49,107 bases of DNA from assembly GCF_016863335.1 (NCBI RefSeq), contig NZ_BOOR01000026.1:1-49107 (forward strand). Reading direction: 5' to 3'. Shown here one piece after another: positions 32,849 to 41,526 of this stretch (its first letter is position 1; every line of letters starts with the position of its first letter). Source of the DNA: Planotetraspora thailandica. Its GTDB lineage: Bacteria > Actinomycetota > Actinomycetes > Streptosporangiales > Streptosporangiaceae. The notes beneath the pieces were generated by a model. It did no database searches and was not told the origin of the DNA. It saw nothing but the letters and a program-made list of their open reading frames with translations. The position numbers were made by a program, and so were the translations under genes.

Positions 32849-35023
32849 ATGTCTGAACTGTCCCGCAGAAACTTTCTCGGCACTGCCGCTGCCGTAACAG
32901 GAGCGGCAGCCGTCGGCGCTGCGTTGCCCAGCACGAGTGCTGCCGCAGCCACCACGCACAACAAGCCCGGTCACTCCCCCAAGCCGTACGGCGACATCCG
33001 TGACATCAAGCATGTCATCGTGATCATGCAGGAGAACCGCAGCTTCGATCACTACTTCGGCGCCATGAAGGGAGTGCGCGGTTTCGGTGACCGCTCGACC
33101 ATCATGCTCCCCGGTGGCAAGACGGTCTGGGAGCAGCCGAAAACGCTGACGGCCGGAGCCGACACCCAGTACCCGTGGCGGCTGAGCGGAGCCAAGACCT
33201 GGAGTGGAGCGACGCCGCCGAGCGCCGAGCTCGGCGCCGCCAACTACGGCGGCACCAGCCACGGCTGGACCGACCAGCACGGCGCCTGGTACGGCGGCCT
33301 GATGACCGGCTGGTACTACGCCAAGGGTGGGCCGACCACGCTGGGTTACCTGGACCGCCGCGACCTGCCGTTCCACTACGCCCTCGCCGACGCCTACACG
33401 GTCGGCGACGCGTACCACTGCTCCGTGCTCAGCGCGACCGGGCCCAACCGCACCTACCTGTGGAGCGGCACGATCAACGCCGACCACAAGCACGGCACCT
33501 TCACCGCCAGCGACGGCGGCGACGAGCTCGGCAAGTTCCTGCCGTGGAAGTCCTACGCCGAGACGCTCCAGGAGGCGGGCGTCAGCTGGCGGGTCTACCA
33601 GTGCGCCGACGACTACGGCGACAACGGCCTGGAGTACTTCAACACCTTCGCCAAGCTCGACCCCGACCAGGGCGGGACCGCCGCTCCGGGCAACGTCTAC
33701 TACGACAACGGCGTGAAGAACGTCCCCGAGCCGATCACCGGGCTGTCGGGCAATGCCGACAACCTCATCGCCGCGATCCGCGCCGACGTGGTCAACGGCA
33801 CGCTGCCGCAGGTGAACTGGGTCGTGAACAACCAGTTCTTCTCCGAGCACCCGGTCACGGCGCCGAGCAACGGTGCGTACTTCCTCCGTGGCGTCCTCGA
33901 GGCCCTCAACGCCGACCCGGATGTGTTCAACTCGACCCTGGTGATCATCAACTACGACGAGAACGACGGTCAGTTCGACCACGTTCCGCCGCCCATGCCG
34001 GCGCCGGGCGAGACGGACGAGTTCGTCTCCGGCACCATGGCCGCGTACGGCGTCACCGCTCCGCTCCCGGTCGGGCTCGGCTTCCGCGTGCCGCTCATCC
34101 TCGTCTCGCCCTGGACCCGTGGCGGCTGGGTGACCTCGGAGGTCTCCGACCACACCTCGGTCATCCAGTTCATGGAGAAGTGGACCACCGCGCTCGGCAA
34201 GCCGGCCATCTCGCCCAACATCAGCGACTGGCGGCGCAAGGTCTGCGGCGACCTGACGAACGCCTTCGACTTCGAGAAGCCGGTCTACGGCATGCCCCTT
34301 CTTCCGCAGACCGGGGCGCTCATCCCGGAGACTCGGTACACCCCGCTCCCGGGTGACAACACGATGCCCACGCAGGAGAAGGGCACCAAGCGGGCGCGCC
34401 CGCTGCCGTACCAGCCGAACGCCAACCTGGCCGGATTCACCAGCGGTGCATCCGGCGTCGTGGCGAATCTGACGTTCAGCAACGAGGCCGAGTTCGTGAC
34501 CAAGGCGAGCCACTTCGCCGTGTACAACAACCGGGCAGGGCTCCCGACGCTGGCGCAGTACCCGGCCGCGTTCCCGGGCCAGTACACCGTCGCGGCCAAC
34601 TCGACGGTGTCCGGTGTCGGCGTCGTGGGTGCCTCTGCCGACGACACCGCGTACGACATCACCGTCACCGGGTCGAACCGGTTCCTGCGCCGGTTCACCG
34701 GTGACGTCACCACCGCCGGCAAGGACCTCGAGGTCGAGGCGGACTACTACGACGGCAAGTCGACCAAGCACCCGAAGCTGAAGCTCTGGCTGCGCAACCA
34801 CGGTGACTCGCGCGTGACGTTCACGATCACGCACAACAACTACAGCTCGGACAGGCCGCACACCGTGAAGGTCAACGCGCACGGTAAGGAGGCGTGGACG
34901 GTGAGCCCGGTGAAGGACAGCGACGGCTGGTACGACGTGACCGTCACGGCCGACTGCGACGAGGCCTGGTCGCAGCGGTTCGTCGGCCACCTCGAGACCG
35001 GTGAGGCCAGCATCACCGGCTGA
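32849..35023 (+). CDS. Tat-exported phospholipase C / phosphoesterase
   Basis: A 724-residue secreted enzyme of the bacterial phosphocholine-specific phospholipase C / acid phosphatase AcpA superfamily. Twin-arginine signal SRRNFLGTAAA at residues 5-15. The catalytic N-terminus has IKHVIVIMQENRSFDHYFG (metal-binding Glu-Asn and nucleophile region), later LSATGPNRTYLWSG, VIINYDENDGQFDHV and LILVSPWTRGG, all typical. The C-terminal ~220 residues form two beta domains (DUF756-type) as in PlcN/PlcH relatives. The role is release of phosphate head groups from phospholipids outside the cell. GGAGG precedes ATG 32849. The gene stands alone between hairpins. Confidence 0.93.
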   Translation: MSELSRRNFLGTAAAVTGAAAVGAALPSTSAAAATTHNKPGHSPKPYGDIRDIKHVIVIMQENRSFDHYFGAMKGVRGFGDRSTIMLPGGKTVWEQPKTLTAGADTQYPWRLSGAKTWSGATPPSAELGAANYGGTSHGWTDQHGAWYGGLMTGWYYAKGGPTTLGYLDRRDLPFHYALADAYTVGDAYHCSVLSATGPNRTYLWSGTINADHKHGTFTASDGGDELGKFLPWKSYAETLQEAGVSWRVYQCADDYGDNGLEYFNTFAKLDPDQGGTAAPGNVYYDNGVKNVPEPITGLSGNADNLIAAIRADVVNGTLPQVNWVVNNQFFSEHPVTAPSNGAYFLRGVLEALNADPDVFNSTLVIINYDENDGQFDHVPPPMPAPGETDEFVSGTMAAYGVTAPLPVGLGFRVPLILVSPWTRGGWVTSEVSDHTSVIQFMEKWTTALGKPAISPNISDWRRKVCGDLTNAFDFEKPVYGMPLLPQTGALIPETRYTPLPGDNTMPTQEKGTKRARPLPYQPNANLAGFTSGASGVVANLTFSNEAEFVTKASHFAVYNNRAGLPTLAQYPAAFPGQYTVAANSTVSGVGVVGASADDTAYDITVTGSNRFLRRFTGDVTTAGKDLEVEADYYDGKSTKHPKLKLWLRNHGDSRVTFTITHNNYSSDRPHTVKVNAHGKEAWTVSPVKDSDGWYDVTVTADCDEAWSQRFVGHLETGEASITG

Positions 35024-35044
35024 TTCGGCACCGCATCGAGAGTC

Positions 35045-35103
35045 GGCCCTTCCCGCCGTGCCCGGACCGCGAGTGAATCGCGACCGAGCCCGCGGGGAGG
35101 GCC
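35045..35103. terminator. Bidirectional hairpin between convergent genes
   Basis: GGCCCTTCCCGC (35045-35056) pairs with GCGGGGAGGGCC (35092-35103) with one mismatch; an inner CGCGA/TCGCG stem lies at 35068-35082. It separates the phospholipase gene from the end of the vWA-MoxR operon. Confidence 0.65.
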
Positions 35104-35153
35104 AGCCCTTTTCCGGGCGCCGTGAACTCAGCCGCCCTACGTGGACCGCGCAG

Positions 35154-37817
35154 TCAGTTCACGGCGATCAGCACGCCCGCGACGGCCTCGCCGGTCTCGG
35201 GATGCGATGCGAGCAACTCCGCCACCTCACCGCTCGCGCCGGCGATCGTGACCGCCGCCTCACAGCCCAGCACCTCCGCCACGGCCGCACCGGTCTCGGG
35301 ATGTACGGCCAGCAGCCTGCCGACCGGCCCAGAAGACGGGAGCGCGACCGCCTTCCCGGTTGCCCGCGCCAGCCACGGGGGCGTGAAGGAATCCACGTCG
35401 GCCAGCCGTGCCGGGAAGGTCCGGCCCGCCTCCCGCACGAGCATCGGCACCAGTTCAGGCGCCTGGTCACGCAGGGTCGTGATCAGCTTCGGCAGCCACG
35501 GCAGCAGCACGTCGTCGGGAAGCTGTCCGAACGCCCGGGACAGCACCTCGACCACGAACGGTGCCAGCGCCGGCGCGGACTCCAGCGCCTGGACGAATCC
35601 GCTGATGTACTGCGGGACCGACGGCACCACCAGCGGGTTGCCGAGCAGTTCGCCCACCTTCTCGCGAAGCTCGGCCATGCTCAGCAGCCCGAGCTGGAAG
35701 CGCGCCGTCCACAACAACGCGACTTTGGCGGGGCTTTCCGGGTGCGACTGCTGTACGGCCAGCTCCAGCTGGGCCCGGTCACAGCCCAGCGACAACGCCA
35801 GGCCCTCCATCGTGAACAGGAACGCGAGCATCGCCCCCACCTGGCGCACACTGGTCTCCTGCTCCACGAACGCGGTGGGCAGCAGCGTGCAGTAGTGCGC
35901 GTATCCGGTGGTCACGAACGACTTGACCCACGCCGGCAGCTCGGGCTCCGCGGCCCGGTAGTGCGCGAGCAGCCGGCGGATGCGCCGCACCACGTCGGGT
36001 GCCTCGTCCACGGTTCGCTCGCCCGCCAGCAACTCCACGGCCCGGACCCCGAGCTCGTCGGTGCACCGCCGGCTGCCCAGGTAGAGGATGGAGTCCTCGA
36101 CCGCGTCAAGCGCGGTGGCCGCGGTGGCCTTCTCGTCCCAGCATGCGCGCCGCAGCCGCTGCTCCAGCACCTGCTCGATCGTGACGCCCTCGTAGCCGAG
36201 TTCGATGATCGAGCGCTGGTTGCGAGCGATCGCCAGGTCCCAGCTCTCCTGATGGGAACGCTCGCCCAGCCTCCGCGAGCCCATGATGGGCCGTACGGCG
36301 TCGCCCGGCAGCAGGCGGCGCAGGATCCACAGCAGGTGCGAGCAGGATTCCAGCTCAGGATGAGCGTCGAGGTCGATCAGCGCCCGCTGAATCGTCCGCT
36401 TCTCCAGGTCGAGTCCGAGCGGCCGGAGCCGGTCGAGCACGTCGCGGGCCAGCGGCGGGAGCGAGTCGTAGCCGACCTGGCCGATCTTGTCGCCACCGAG
36501 CAGGATCTCGCACAGCCGCCGCACGTCGCGGCGGCCGGGCACCGCGTCTTTCTCGATGCACGTGACCGCCGCGTCCTGGAAGTCGTACGGCGTGGGCCGC
36601 TTCCTGCCTCGCATGCCTGCGAGCAGGATCGAGGTCTCGAAGACCGCGATGGCGTCGGCGGTGCTGGCGAGATATCCGTTGCGGCGGGCCAGCCTGACGA
36701 TCTCCACGCACCAGCCGAGGAGTTCCGCCTCGTCGAAGCCGTCCAAGGAGGGCGGCTGGGTGAGGAAGCCGGAAAGCCGGTCTTCCGTCACCCCCGGCGT
36801 GCTCGGCGGCGGGCCCGTGCGTGTTGCCGTCCTCGTGGCCTTGCCGCCCAGTGTGTACGGCGTGAGCCCGGTGCGCTTGACGGCTTTCCTCCAGGTGGCC
36901 GCGGCGATCGAGACCGAGCCGGGAGCCAGCCCGAACTGTTCCTCGATCGCCGAGTGGCTGGAGGGGATGAGTCCGTACAGCCAGGTGGTGGAGGTGCGCG
37001 GGCTGATGTCGAGGTGCTCGCCCATCACCGGGCTGGCGGCGTGGAAGGCGCCGCACACGTACAGGCACTCGGCCGGGTCGGTGCCCGTCGTGGCCAGGTG
37101 CTCGCGCATCCTGGTCCACATGTAGCGCTCGCGATCCTCGTCCACCTCGTTGCCCTCGGGCTTGAGCCGGCGGAAGAGGCTGCCGATGAGCACCATGACC
37201 TGGCGGTAGGTGTCGTGGTCCGCGCCGGACAGCGGCTGCTCGACGTATTGGTCCCACCACTCCGACCAGTGCCGCACTTTGCCGTGGTGGAGCAGGTGCT
37301 CCTCCAGCGCGGCGAATCCGGGCCGCAGGTCGCCGATCTCGATGCCGACGTCGGCCGGGGCGCCGGCGCGCGGCTCCCACTGGAAGACATGGTCGACCGA
37401 CCGGTCCACCAGGACGATCTCCACGCCTGGCGTGTCGAGAGCGTAGGCGATGGCCTGGTATTCCGCGGAGGACTCGGTGATCGGCGCGATCACGCTCAGC
37501 GGCGCCCACTCGGCAGGGAAGCCGTCGATGTCGGAGGCGAACGCCTGCAACGCGACCGGCAGCCTGCAGTTGCGCAGTTCCTCCAGCACCGGCCGCAGAT
37601 CCTCGCACAGCTCCAGGTAGATGACCTTGGGCCGTTTCTCCCTCAGCCGCCTGACCATCGCAAGGGCGGAGGCGGGCGAGTGATGGCAGACGGGGAAGAT
37701 CTCCACGTCCGTCTTCAGCGCCTGCTCGACGTCGTCGACCAGGCCGGCGCCGAAGGCCGCGGCCGCGCTCGCGAGCTGCTCGCGCAGGGGATCGAAGGGG
37801 TTCACGACAGCGCTCAT
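35154..37817 (-). CDS. Large DUF5682-like protein of the vWA-MoxR operon
   Basis: An 887-residue cytosolic protein, last gene of the five-gene operon. The N-terminal ~270 residues carry conserved-looking motifs: EIFPVCHHSPASALAMVRRL (His45-His46), VIYLELCEDL (Glu69) and LYVCGAFHAAS (around 250-262); the HHSPA...E...GxxHA order recalls the EreA/ChaN/TraB-type hydrolase folds and proteins annotated DUF5682, but catalysis is unproven. The remaining ~600 residues are helical and ARM/TPR-like without a recognised domain. The C-terminus holds two HPETGxAVAxVL repeats. Its ATG overlaps the MoxR stop (ATGA), so it is translationally coupled. The likely role is effector or substrate of the ATPase-vWA pair, which is inference. 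Confidence 0.75.
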   Translation of the reverse strand: MSAVVNPFDPLREQLASAAAAFGAGLVDDVEQALKTDVEIFPVCHHSPASALAMVRRLREKRPKVIYLELCEDLRPVLEELRNCRLPVALQAFASDIDGFPAEWAPLSVIAPITESSAEYQAIAYALDTPGVEIVLVDRSVDHVFQWEPRAGAPADVGIEIGDLRPGFAALEEHLLHHGKVRHWSEWWDQYVEQPLSGADHDTYRQVMVLIGSLFRRLKPEGNEVDEDRERYMWTRMREHLATTGTDPAECLYVCGAFHAASPVMGEHLDISPRTSTTWLYGLIPSSHSAIEEQFGLAPGSVSIAAATWRKAVKRTGLTPYTLGGKATRTATRTGPPPSTPGVTEDRLSGFLTQPPSLDGFDEAELLGWCVEIVRLARRNGYLASTADAIAVFETSILLAGMRGRKRPTPYDFQDAAVTCIEKDAVPGRRDVRRLCEILLGGDKIGQVGYDSLPPLARDVLDRLRPLGLDLEKRTIQRALIDLDAHPELESCSHLLWILRRLLPGDAVRPIMGSRRLGERSHQESWDLAIARNQRSIIELGYEGVTIEQVLEQRLRRACWDEKATAATALDAVEDSILYLGSRRCTDELGVRAVELLAGERTVDEAPDVVRRIRRLLAHYRAAEPELPAWVKSFVTTGYAHYCTLLPTAFVEQETSVRQVGAMLAFLFTMEGLALSLGCDRAQLELAVQQSHPESPAKVALLWTARFQLGLLSMAELREKVGELLGNPLVVPSVPQYISGFVQALESAPALAPFVVEVLSRAFGQLPDDVLLPWLPKLITTLRDQAPELVPMLVREAGRTFPARLADVDSFTPPWLARATGKAVALPSSGPVGRLLAVHPETGAAVAEVLGCEAAVTIAGASGEVAELLASHPETGEAVAGVLIAVN
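35169..35315 (-). repeat. Two 33-residue-spaced HPETG repeats in the DUF5682-like protein
   Basis: LLAVHPETGAAVAEVL (35268-35315) and LLASHPETGEAVAGVL (35169-35216) are spaced by exactly 99 bases; the DNA of both includes CCGGTCTCGGGATG on the plus strand. They end the protein and look like a recently duplicated module. Confidence 0.85.
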
Positions 37818-38920
37818 GAAAGGGTGGCGATCGCGTCTCGCCCGCCGTCGAGGAATTCCTTCCACGATCCGTTCTCGTCCCGCTTGCTGCGCGGCTCGAC
37901 GACACCATGCAGGTACTTGTTGAGGATGGCCAGGTCCTCCGGGGTGCGCCGGGCCAGTGAGCCGACCAGCGAACCGGCCAGCGTGGCGGCCTTCAGCGTG
38001 CTGTCGCCGAAGAACCTGCTGTGCAGGATGGCGTCCTCCAGAACGCCGATCTGCTCGGCCGTGGACAACGCCGACTCCAGCTTGTCGTCGTCACCGGTGG
38101 CGGAAGCGGCGGCCGCCCGCAGGTCGGCGAAGCTCTGCAGCAGGATGTCCAGCAGCGTAGGCGGCAGCTCCAGGTCGATCTGGTGCCTGCGCAACAGCTC
38201 CGCCGTACGGAACCGCACGATCTCGGCCTCGCTCTTCTTGTTCGTCACCACGGGGATGCGGACGAAATTGAAACGCCGCTTCAACGCCGAGGACAGGTCG
38301 TTGACGCCGCGGTCGCGGCTGTTGGCGGTGGCGATGATCGAGAATCCGGGCTGGGCGAAGACGATGTTGTCGTCGTCGAGCTCGGGGATGGAGACGTACT
38401 TCTCGGAGAGAATCGAGATCAGCGCGTCCTGGACGTCGCTGGTGGATCTGGTCAGCTCCTCGAAGCGGCCGATCACGCCGCGCTCCATGGCGGTCATGAT
38501 GGGCGAGGGGATCATCGACTCCCGGGACTGGCCCTTGGCGATGACCATGGAGACGTTCCAGGAGTACTTGATGTGGTCTTCCGTGGTGCCTGCCGTACCT
38601 TGCACGACCAGCGTGGAGTTGCGCGAGACGGCGGCCGCGAGCAGCTCGGCCAGCCAGCTCTTGCCGGTGCCGGGGTCGCCGATGAGCAGCAGGCCGCGGT
38701 CGGAGGCCAGGGTGACGATGCTGCGTTCGACGAAGCTGCGGTCGCCGAACCACTTCTGCGGGATCTCGCGGTCGAGGCCGTCGGAGCGCTCGGAGCCGAG
38801 CACGAAGATCCGTACCATTCGCGGGCTGAGCCGCCAGGAGAACGGCTTGAAATCGGTGTCGATCGACTCGAGATAGTCCAGCTCGTCGGCGTACTTGATC
38901 TCTGCGGGGGCGCGCAGCAA
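37814..38920 (-). CDS. MoxR-type AAA+ ATPase
   Basis: A 368-residue AAA+ protein. Walker A is LLIGDPGTGKSWLAE (residues 79-93); the Walker B segment reads GRFEELTRSTSDVQDAL, with Glu-Glu where many MoxR proteins have Asp-Glu; sensor 1 and arginine-finger regions are SIIATANSRDRGVNDLSSAL and KRRFNFVRIP. This is the MoxR/RavA-like group, which remodels or activates partners through vWA proteins. TTG 38920 is the start: AGGAG, formed partly by the stop codon of the vWA gene, lies seven to eight bases upstream. Its stop overlaps the start of the DUF5682-like gene by four bases. It is presumably the motor of the five-gene system. Confidence 0.9.
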   Translation of the reverse strand: MLRAPAEIKYADELDYLESIDTDFKPFSWRLSPRMVRIFVLGSERSDGLDREIPQKWFGDRSFVERSIVTLASDRGLLLIGDPGTGKSWLAELLAAAVSRNSTLVVQGTAGTTEDHIKYSWNVSMVIAKGQSRESMIPSPIMTAMERGVIGRFEELTRSTSDVQDALISILSEKYVSIPELDDDNIVFAQPGFSIIATANSRDRGVNDLSSALKRRFNFVRIPVVTNKKSEAEIVRFRTAELLRRHQIDLELPPTLLDILLQSFADLRAAAASATGDDDKLESALSTAEQIGVLEDAILHSRFFGDSTLKAATLAGSLVGSLARRTPEDLAILNKYLHGVVEPRSKRDENGSWKEFLDGGRDAIATLS

Positions 38921-38929
38921 GGAAGTCTC

Positions 38930-40165
38930 CTAGGTGTTCAGGAAGGTCTTGAGCTCGAGCACGAGCTTGCGGATGTGTCCGGAGATGACCGGAGTGCCGA
39001 GGGCTTTGAACTTCGTCCGGAACCAGGGGTTCACGCTCTGATGGCCCGAGCTGTTCACCGAGCCGACCGGGATGAACTTGACTCCGGAACGGTGAACGGA
39101 CTCGATGCCGTCGAACAGGGGCTGCGACCGGTCGAACTCGTAAAAATCGGAGATCCACACCATCACGGTGTTGCGTGGATCGGCGATCTTCGGCCGCGCC
39201 ATGGCCATGGCCACAGGACCGTCGTTGCCGCCACCGAGTTTCGTCCTCAGCAGCACTTCGAACGGGTCGTTCACCCACGGCGTCAGGTCGATGGCGCGCG
39301 TGTCGTACGCGATGAGGTGCACGTCCACCTTGGGCAGCCCGGCGAAGATCGAGGCGAGGATCGTGCAGTTGACCATCGAGTCCACCATCGACCCCGACTG
39401 GTCGACCACCACGATCATCTTCGCCGGCGTGGTGCGCTTGGCGGTCTGCCTGTAGAAGAGCCTGTCGACGTAGAGCCGCTCGTCCTCAGGGCTCCAGTTG
39501 GTGAGGTTCTTCCAGATCGTGCGCTCGAGGTCGAGGTTGCGGAAGACCCGCTTCGGCGGCACCGATCGGTCGATCACGCCCGTGCTGGTCTTCTCCACCT
39601 GCGTGCGCAGCACCTCGGCGACCTCGTCGACGAACCTGCGGATCAGCGCCTTGGCGTTGGCCAGGGCCACTCCCGACAGGTTGGACTTGTCCCGCAGCAG
39701 CTGTTCGATGAGCGACATACTCGGCGTGAGCTGCTTGGCCAGCACCGGGTCGGCGAGCACCTCGCGCAGATGCATGCGCCTCACGAGGTCGCCTTCGACG
39801 GCGGCCAGATCGCCCGCGCCCTCCTCGCCGAGCGCCTGCCGCAGCCAGCCTGCGTCCTGCTTCCACCCGGCGAGTTGCGTGGCGGTGACCGTACCGCCGC
39901 CGGTCGCGAAGACGTTGAGCAGCAACTTCGACACCAGCGCCGCGTTGCGCACCTCGTCGCCGTCCAGGTCGCGCAACTGCTCGCGCAGTTCGGGGAAGCG
40001 CTGCACCAGGTTGTCCACCGAGACGCCGGGATCGAGCAGAGCCGGCGGCAGCCCGAGGTCCTCGACGATGGCGACACTCGCCGCTTCCAGCGACGGTTGC
40101 TCCTCGGAGTCGAACACGCGCGCCAGCAGCCGCCAGTAGAGGATCTGACGTCGGGTCTCGTTCAT
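38930..40165 (-). CDS. von Willebrand factor A (vWA) domain protein
   Basis: A 411-residue protein. The C-terminal half (from about residue 245) is a vWA domain with the metal-ion-dependent adhesion site: MIVVVDQSGSM (DxSxS), a Thr in the TKLGGGNDG region, and VWISDFYEF (Asp). The N-terminal half is helical (LVSKLLLNVFATGGG, LANAKALIRRFVDEVAEVLR) and lacks a known domain. vWA proteins beside MoxR ATPases act as adaptors recruiting the motor to its client. The ATG overlaps the stop of the preceding gene (ATGA) and the gene ends nine bases before the ATPase start, so stoichiometric expression with its partners is expected. Confidence 0.9.
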   Translation of the reverse strand: MNETRRQILYWRLLARVFDSEEQPSLEAASVAIVEDLGLPPALLDPGVSVDNLVQRFPELREQLRDLDGDEVRNAALVSKLLLNVFATGGGTVTATQLAGWKQDAGWLRQALGEEGAGDLAAVEGDLVRRMHLREVLADPVLAKQLTPSMSLIEQLLRDKSNLSGVALANAKALIRRFVDEVAEVLRTQVEKTSTGVIDRSVPPKRVFRNLDLERTIWKNLTNWSPEDERLYVDRLFYRQTAKRTTPAKMIVVVDQSGSMVDSMVNCTILASIFAGLPKVDVHLIAYDTRAIDLTPWVNDPFEVLLRTKLGGGNDGPVAMAMARPKIADPRNTVMVWISDFYEFDRSQPLFDGIESVHRSGVKFIPVGSVNSSGHQSVNPWFRTKFKALGTPVISGHIRKLVLELKTFLNT

Positions 40166-41526
40166 TTCCGCAGCAACCGCCCCGCCCGCTCGCGCAGCAC
40201 GGCGACCGGGTCGCCGGCCTTCGCGCCGCTCTTGACGACCTTTTCGTCAGTGGGTCCGAGCGCCCAGTCGCCGTTGTGCGCGGCGACCGGCTCCTTCTTC
40301 GCCTTCGCCTGTACGGCCAGCGGTTGCAGGCGCCACTGCCCGCCGTCCCAGCGCATCAGCCCGATGCATGAGGTCGACGCCTTGAGCAGCTGAGGCGTCA
40401 GCGGACCCGACCGCGGCAGCCGGTCGAGGTCGAAGGCCAGCCCGGCGCCGTCGAGCTCGAGGGTGCGGCCGTCGGTCTTGTAGCCCTCGACGAACACCGG
40501 CTCGGCGATGCGGACCGGGTGGCGTTCGAGCGGCGGCACCGCAGGCGCGCTCGCCCCGCTCAGCCGGACCCGCGCGGTGGCGAACGGGTCGGCGTGCGGG
40601 CCGGCGGTCACGTTCTCCTCCCGCCACAGCAGGTCGCCGCCGGGCAGCAGCGGCATGTCGGTGATCTCCAGGCTGAGCTTCCTGGCCAGCGCGCTCAACA
40701 GCACGGGATATGAGCTCAGCAACTGCCAGACGAACGGGCCGGCGATCGTGTCCACCTTGGCGGCGGTCACACTGGCGCGGACCAGGCGGTCGTGCGGCTC
40801 CAGGATCGCGTGGACCTGGATCTGCACCGCCGTACTGTGCTCGTGGACGTCGACGCCGAGGGGGAGCAGGCGTCCCGAGACACGCTCGGTCGCGTCGAGG
40901 CCGCCCGTCTGGGTGAGAAGCAACGCGCGCGCCCACAGATCGGCCCAGCGGCGGGCGGGCAGCTGCTCCATGGCGCCGATCGGGGAGCAGGCCCTCAGCT
41001 CGGCGGCGAGCCCGTCGAGCAGCACCGCAAGGCGCCGCAGCCGGGGCTCGGCGAGCAGGTTCTGGATGGCCTGGTCGGCGGAGGAGGCGAGGTCGTGGTC
41101 GACGCCGCGCCATCCCGTGACGGCCAGCTCGGCGAGCCAGGAACGACATGCGCCGGCCAGGGGATCGGCGCTTCGGAGCTGCGCCCCTTCCCAGGCCGTT
41201 CTGGTACGGCCGAGGGCACCGTCGAGGCGAGTCAGCAGGGCGGCGTGGACCGCGCCGAACAGTGTGGTGCGCGCTCCGGCCAGCGTCTCAAGATGCTCTT
41301 CTGAGATCGAACCGGCCGCGATCTTCTCCGCGGCCTCGGCGGCAGGAGAGCCAAAAGCGGTCCCACCCATGGCCCCGGCCAGCGCGGCGACGGCCGCGGT
41401 TCGCTCCTCACCCAGGCGAGCGAATCCGTTGGTCAGAGCGTCGTCGAAACCCGCGATCAGGCCGAGCGCCTCGTCGACGCCGGGCAAGGCGCCGTCGTGC
41501 AGCGCCGCCAGCTGTGTTCCGAGCAT
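40162..41526 (-). CDS. Uncharacterised 454-aa protein of the vWA-MoxR operon
   Basis: I do not recognise this protein. The N-terminal ~240 residues are strongly helical and Ala/Leu-rich (LGLIAGFDDALTNGFARLGE, AGARTTLFGAVHAALLTRLD), with no signal peptide or membrane segment. The C-terminal half is beta-rich (STAVQIQVHAILEPHDRLVR, FVEGYKTDGRTLELDGAGLA, GGQWRLQPLAVQAKAKKEPV). Its ATG overlaps the stop of the upstream SWIM-like gene by one base (TGATG) and its stop overlaps the vWA start, so it is made in fixed ratio with both. The context makes it a dedicated component of the system, perhaps a scaffold or client; any biochemical role would be a guess. Confidence 0.75.
   Translation of the reverse strand: MLGTQLAALHDGALPGVDEALGLIAGFDDALTNGFARLGEERTAAVAALAGAMGGTAFGSPAAEAAEKIAAGSISEEHLETLAGARTTLFGAVHAALLTRLDGALGRTRTAWEGAQLRSADPLAGACRSWLAELAVTGWRGVDHDLASSADQAIQNLLAEPRLRRLAVLLDGLAAELRACSPIGAMEQLPARRWADLWARALLLTQTGGLDATERVSGRLLPLGVDVHEHSTAVQIQVHAILEPHDRLVRASVTAAKVDTIAGPFVWQLLSSYPVLLSALARKLSLEITDMPLLPGGDLLWREENVTAGPHADPFATARVRLSGASAPAVPPLERHPVRIAEPVFVEGYKTDGRTLELDGAGLAFDLDRLPRSGPLTPQLLKASTSCIGLMRWDGGQWRLQPLAVQAKAKKEPVAAHNGDWALGPTDEKVVKSGAKAGDPVAVLRERAGRLLRK

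Noticed and set aside
32738-34990. 750-codon open frame on the minus strand
   Set aside because: Antisense to the phospholipase C family gene.
35001-38876. 1291-codon open frame on the plus strand
   Set aside because: Antisense shadow of the DUF5682-like and MoxR genes, whose motifs and coupled starts are clear.
38021-40393. 790-codon open frame on the plus strand
   Set aside because: Antisense shadow of the MoxR and vWA genes; composition Arg/Gly/Asp/His-rich with no domain.
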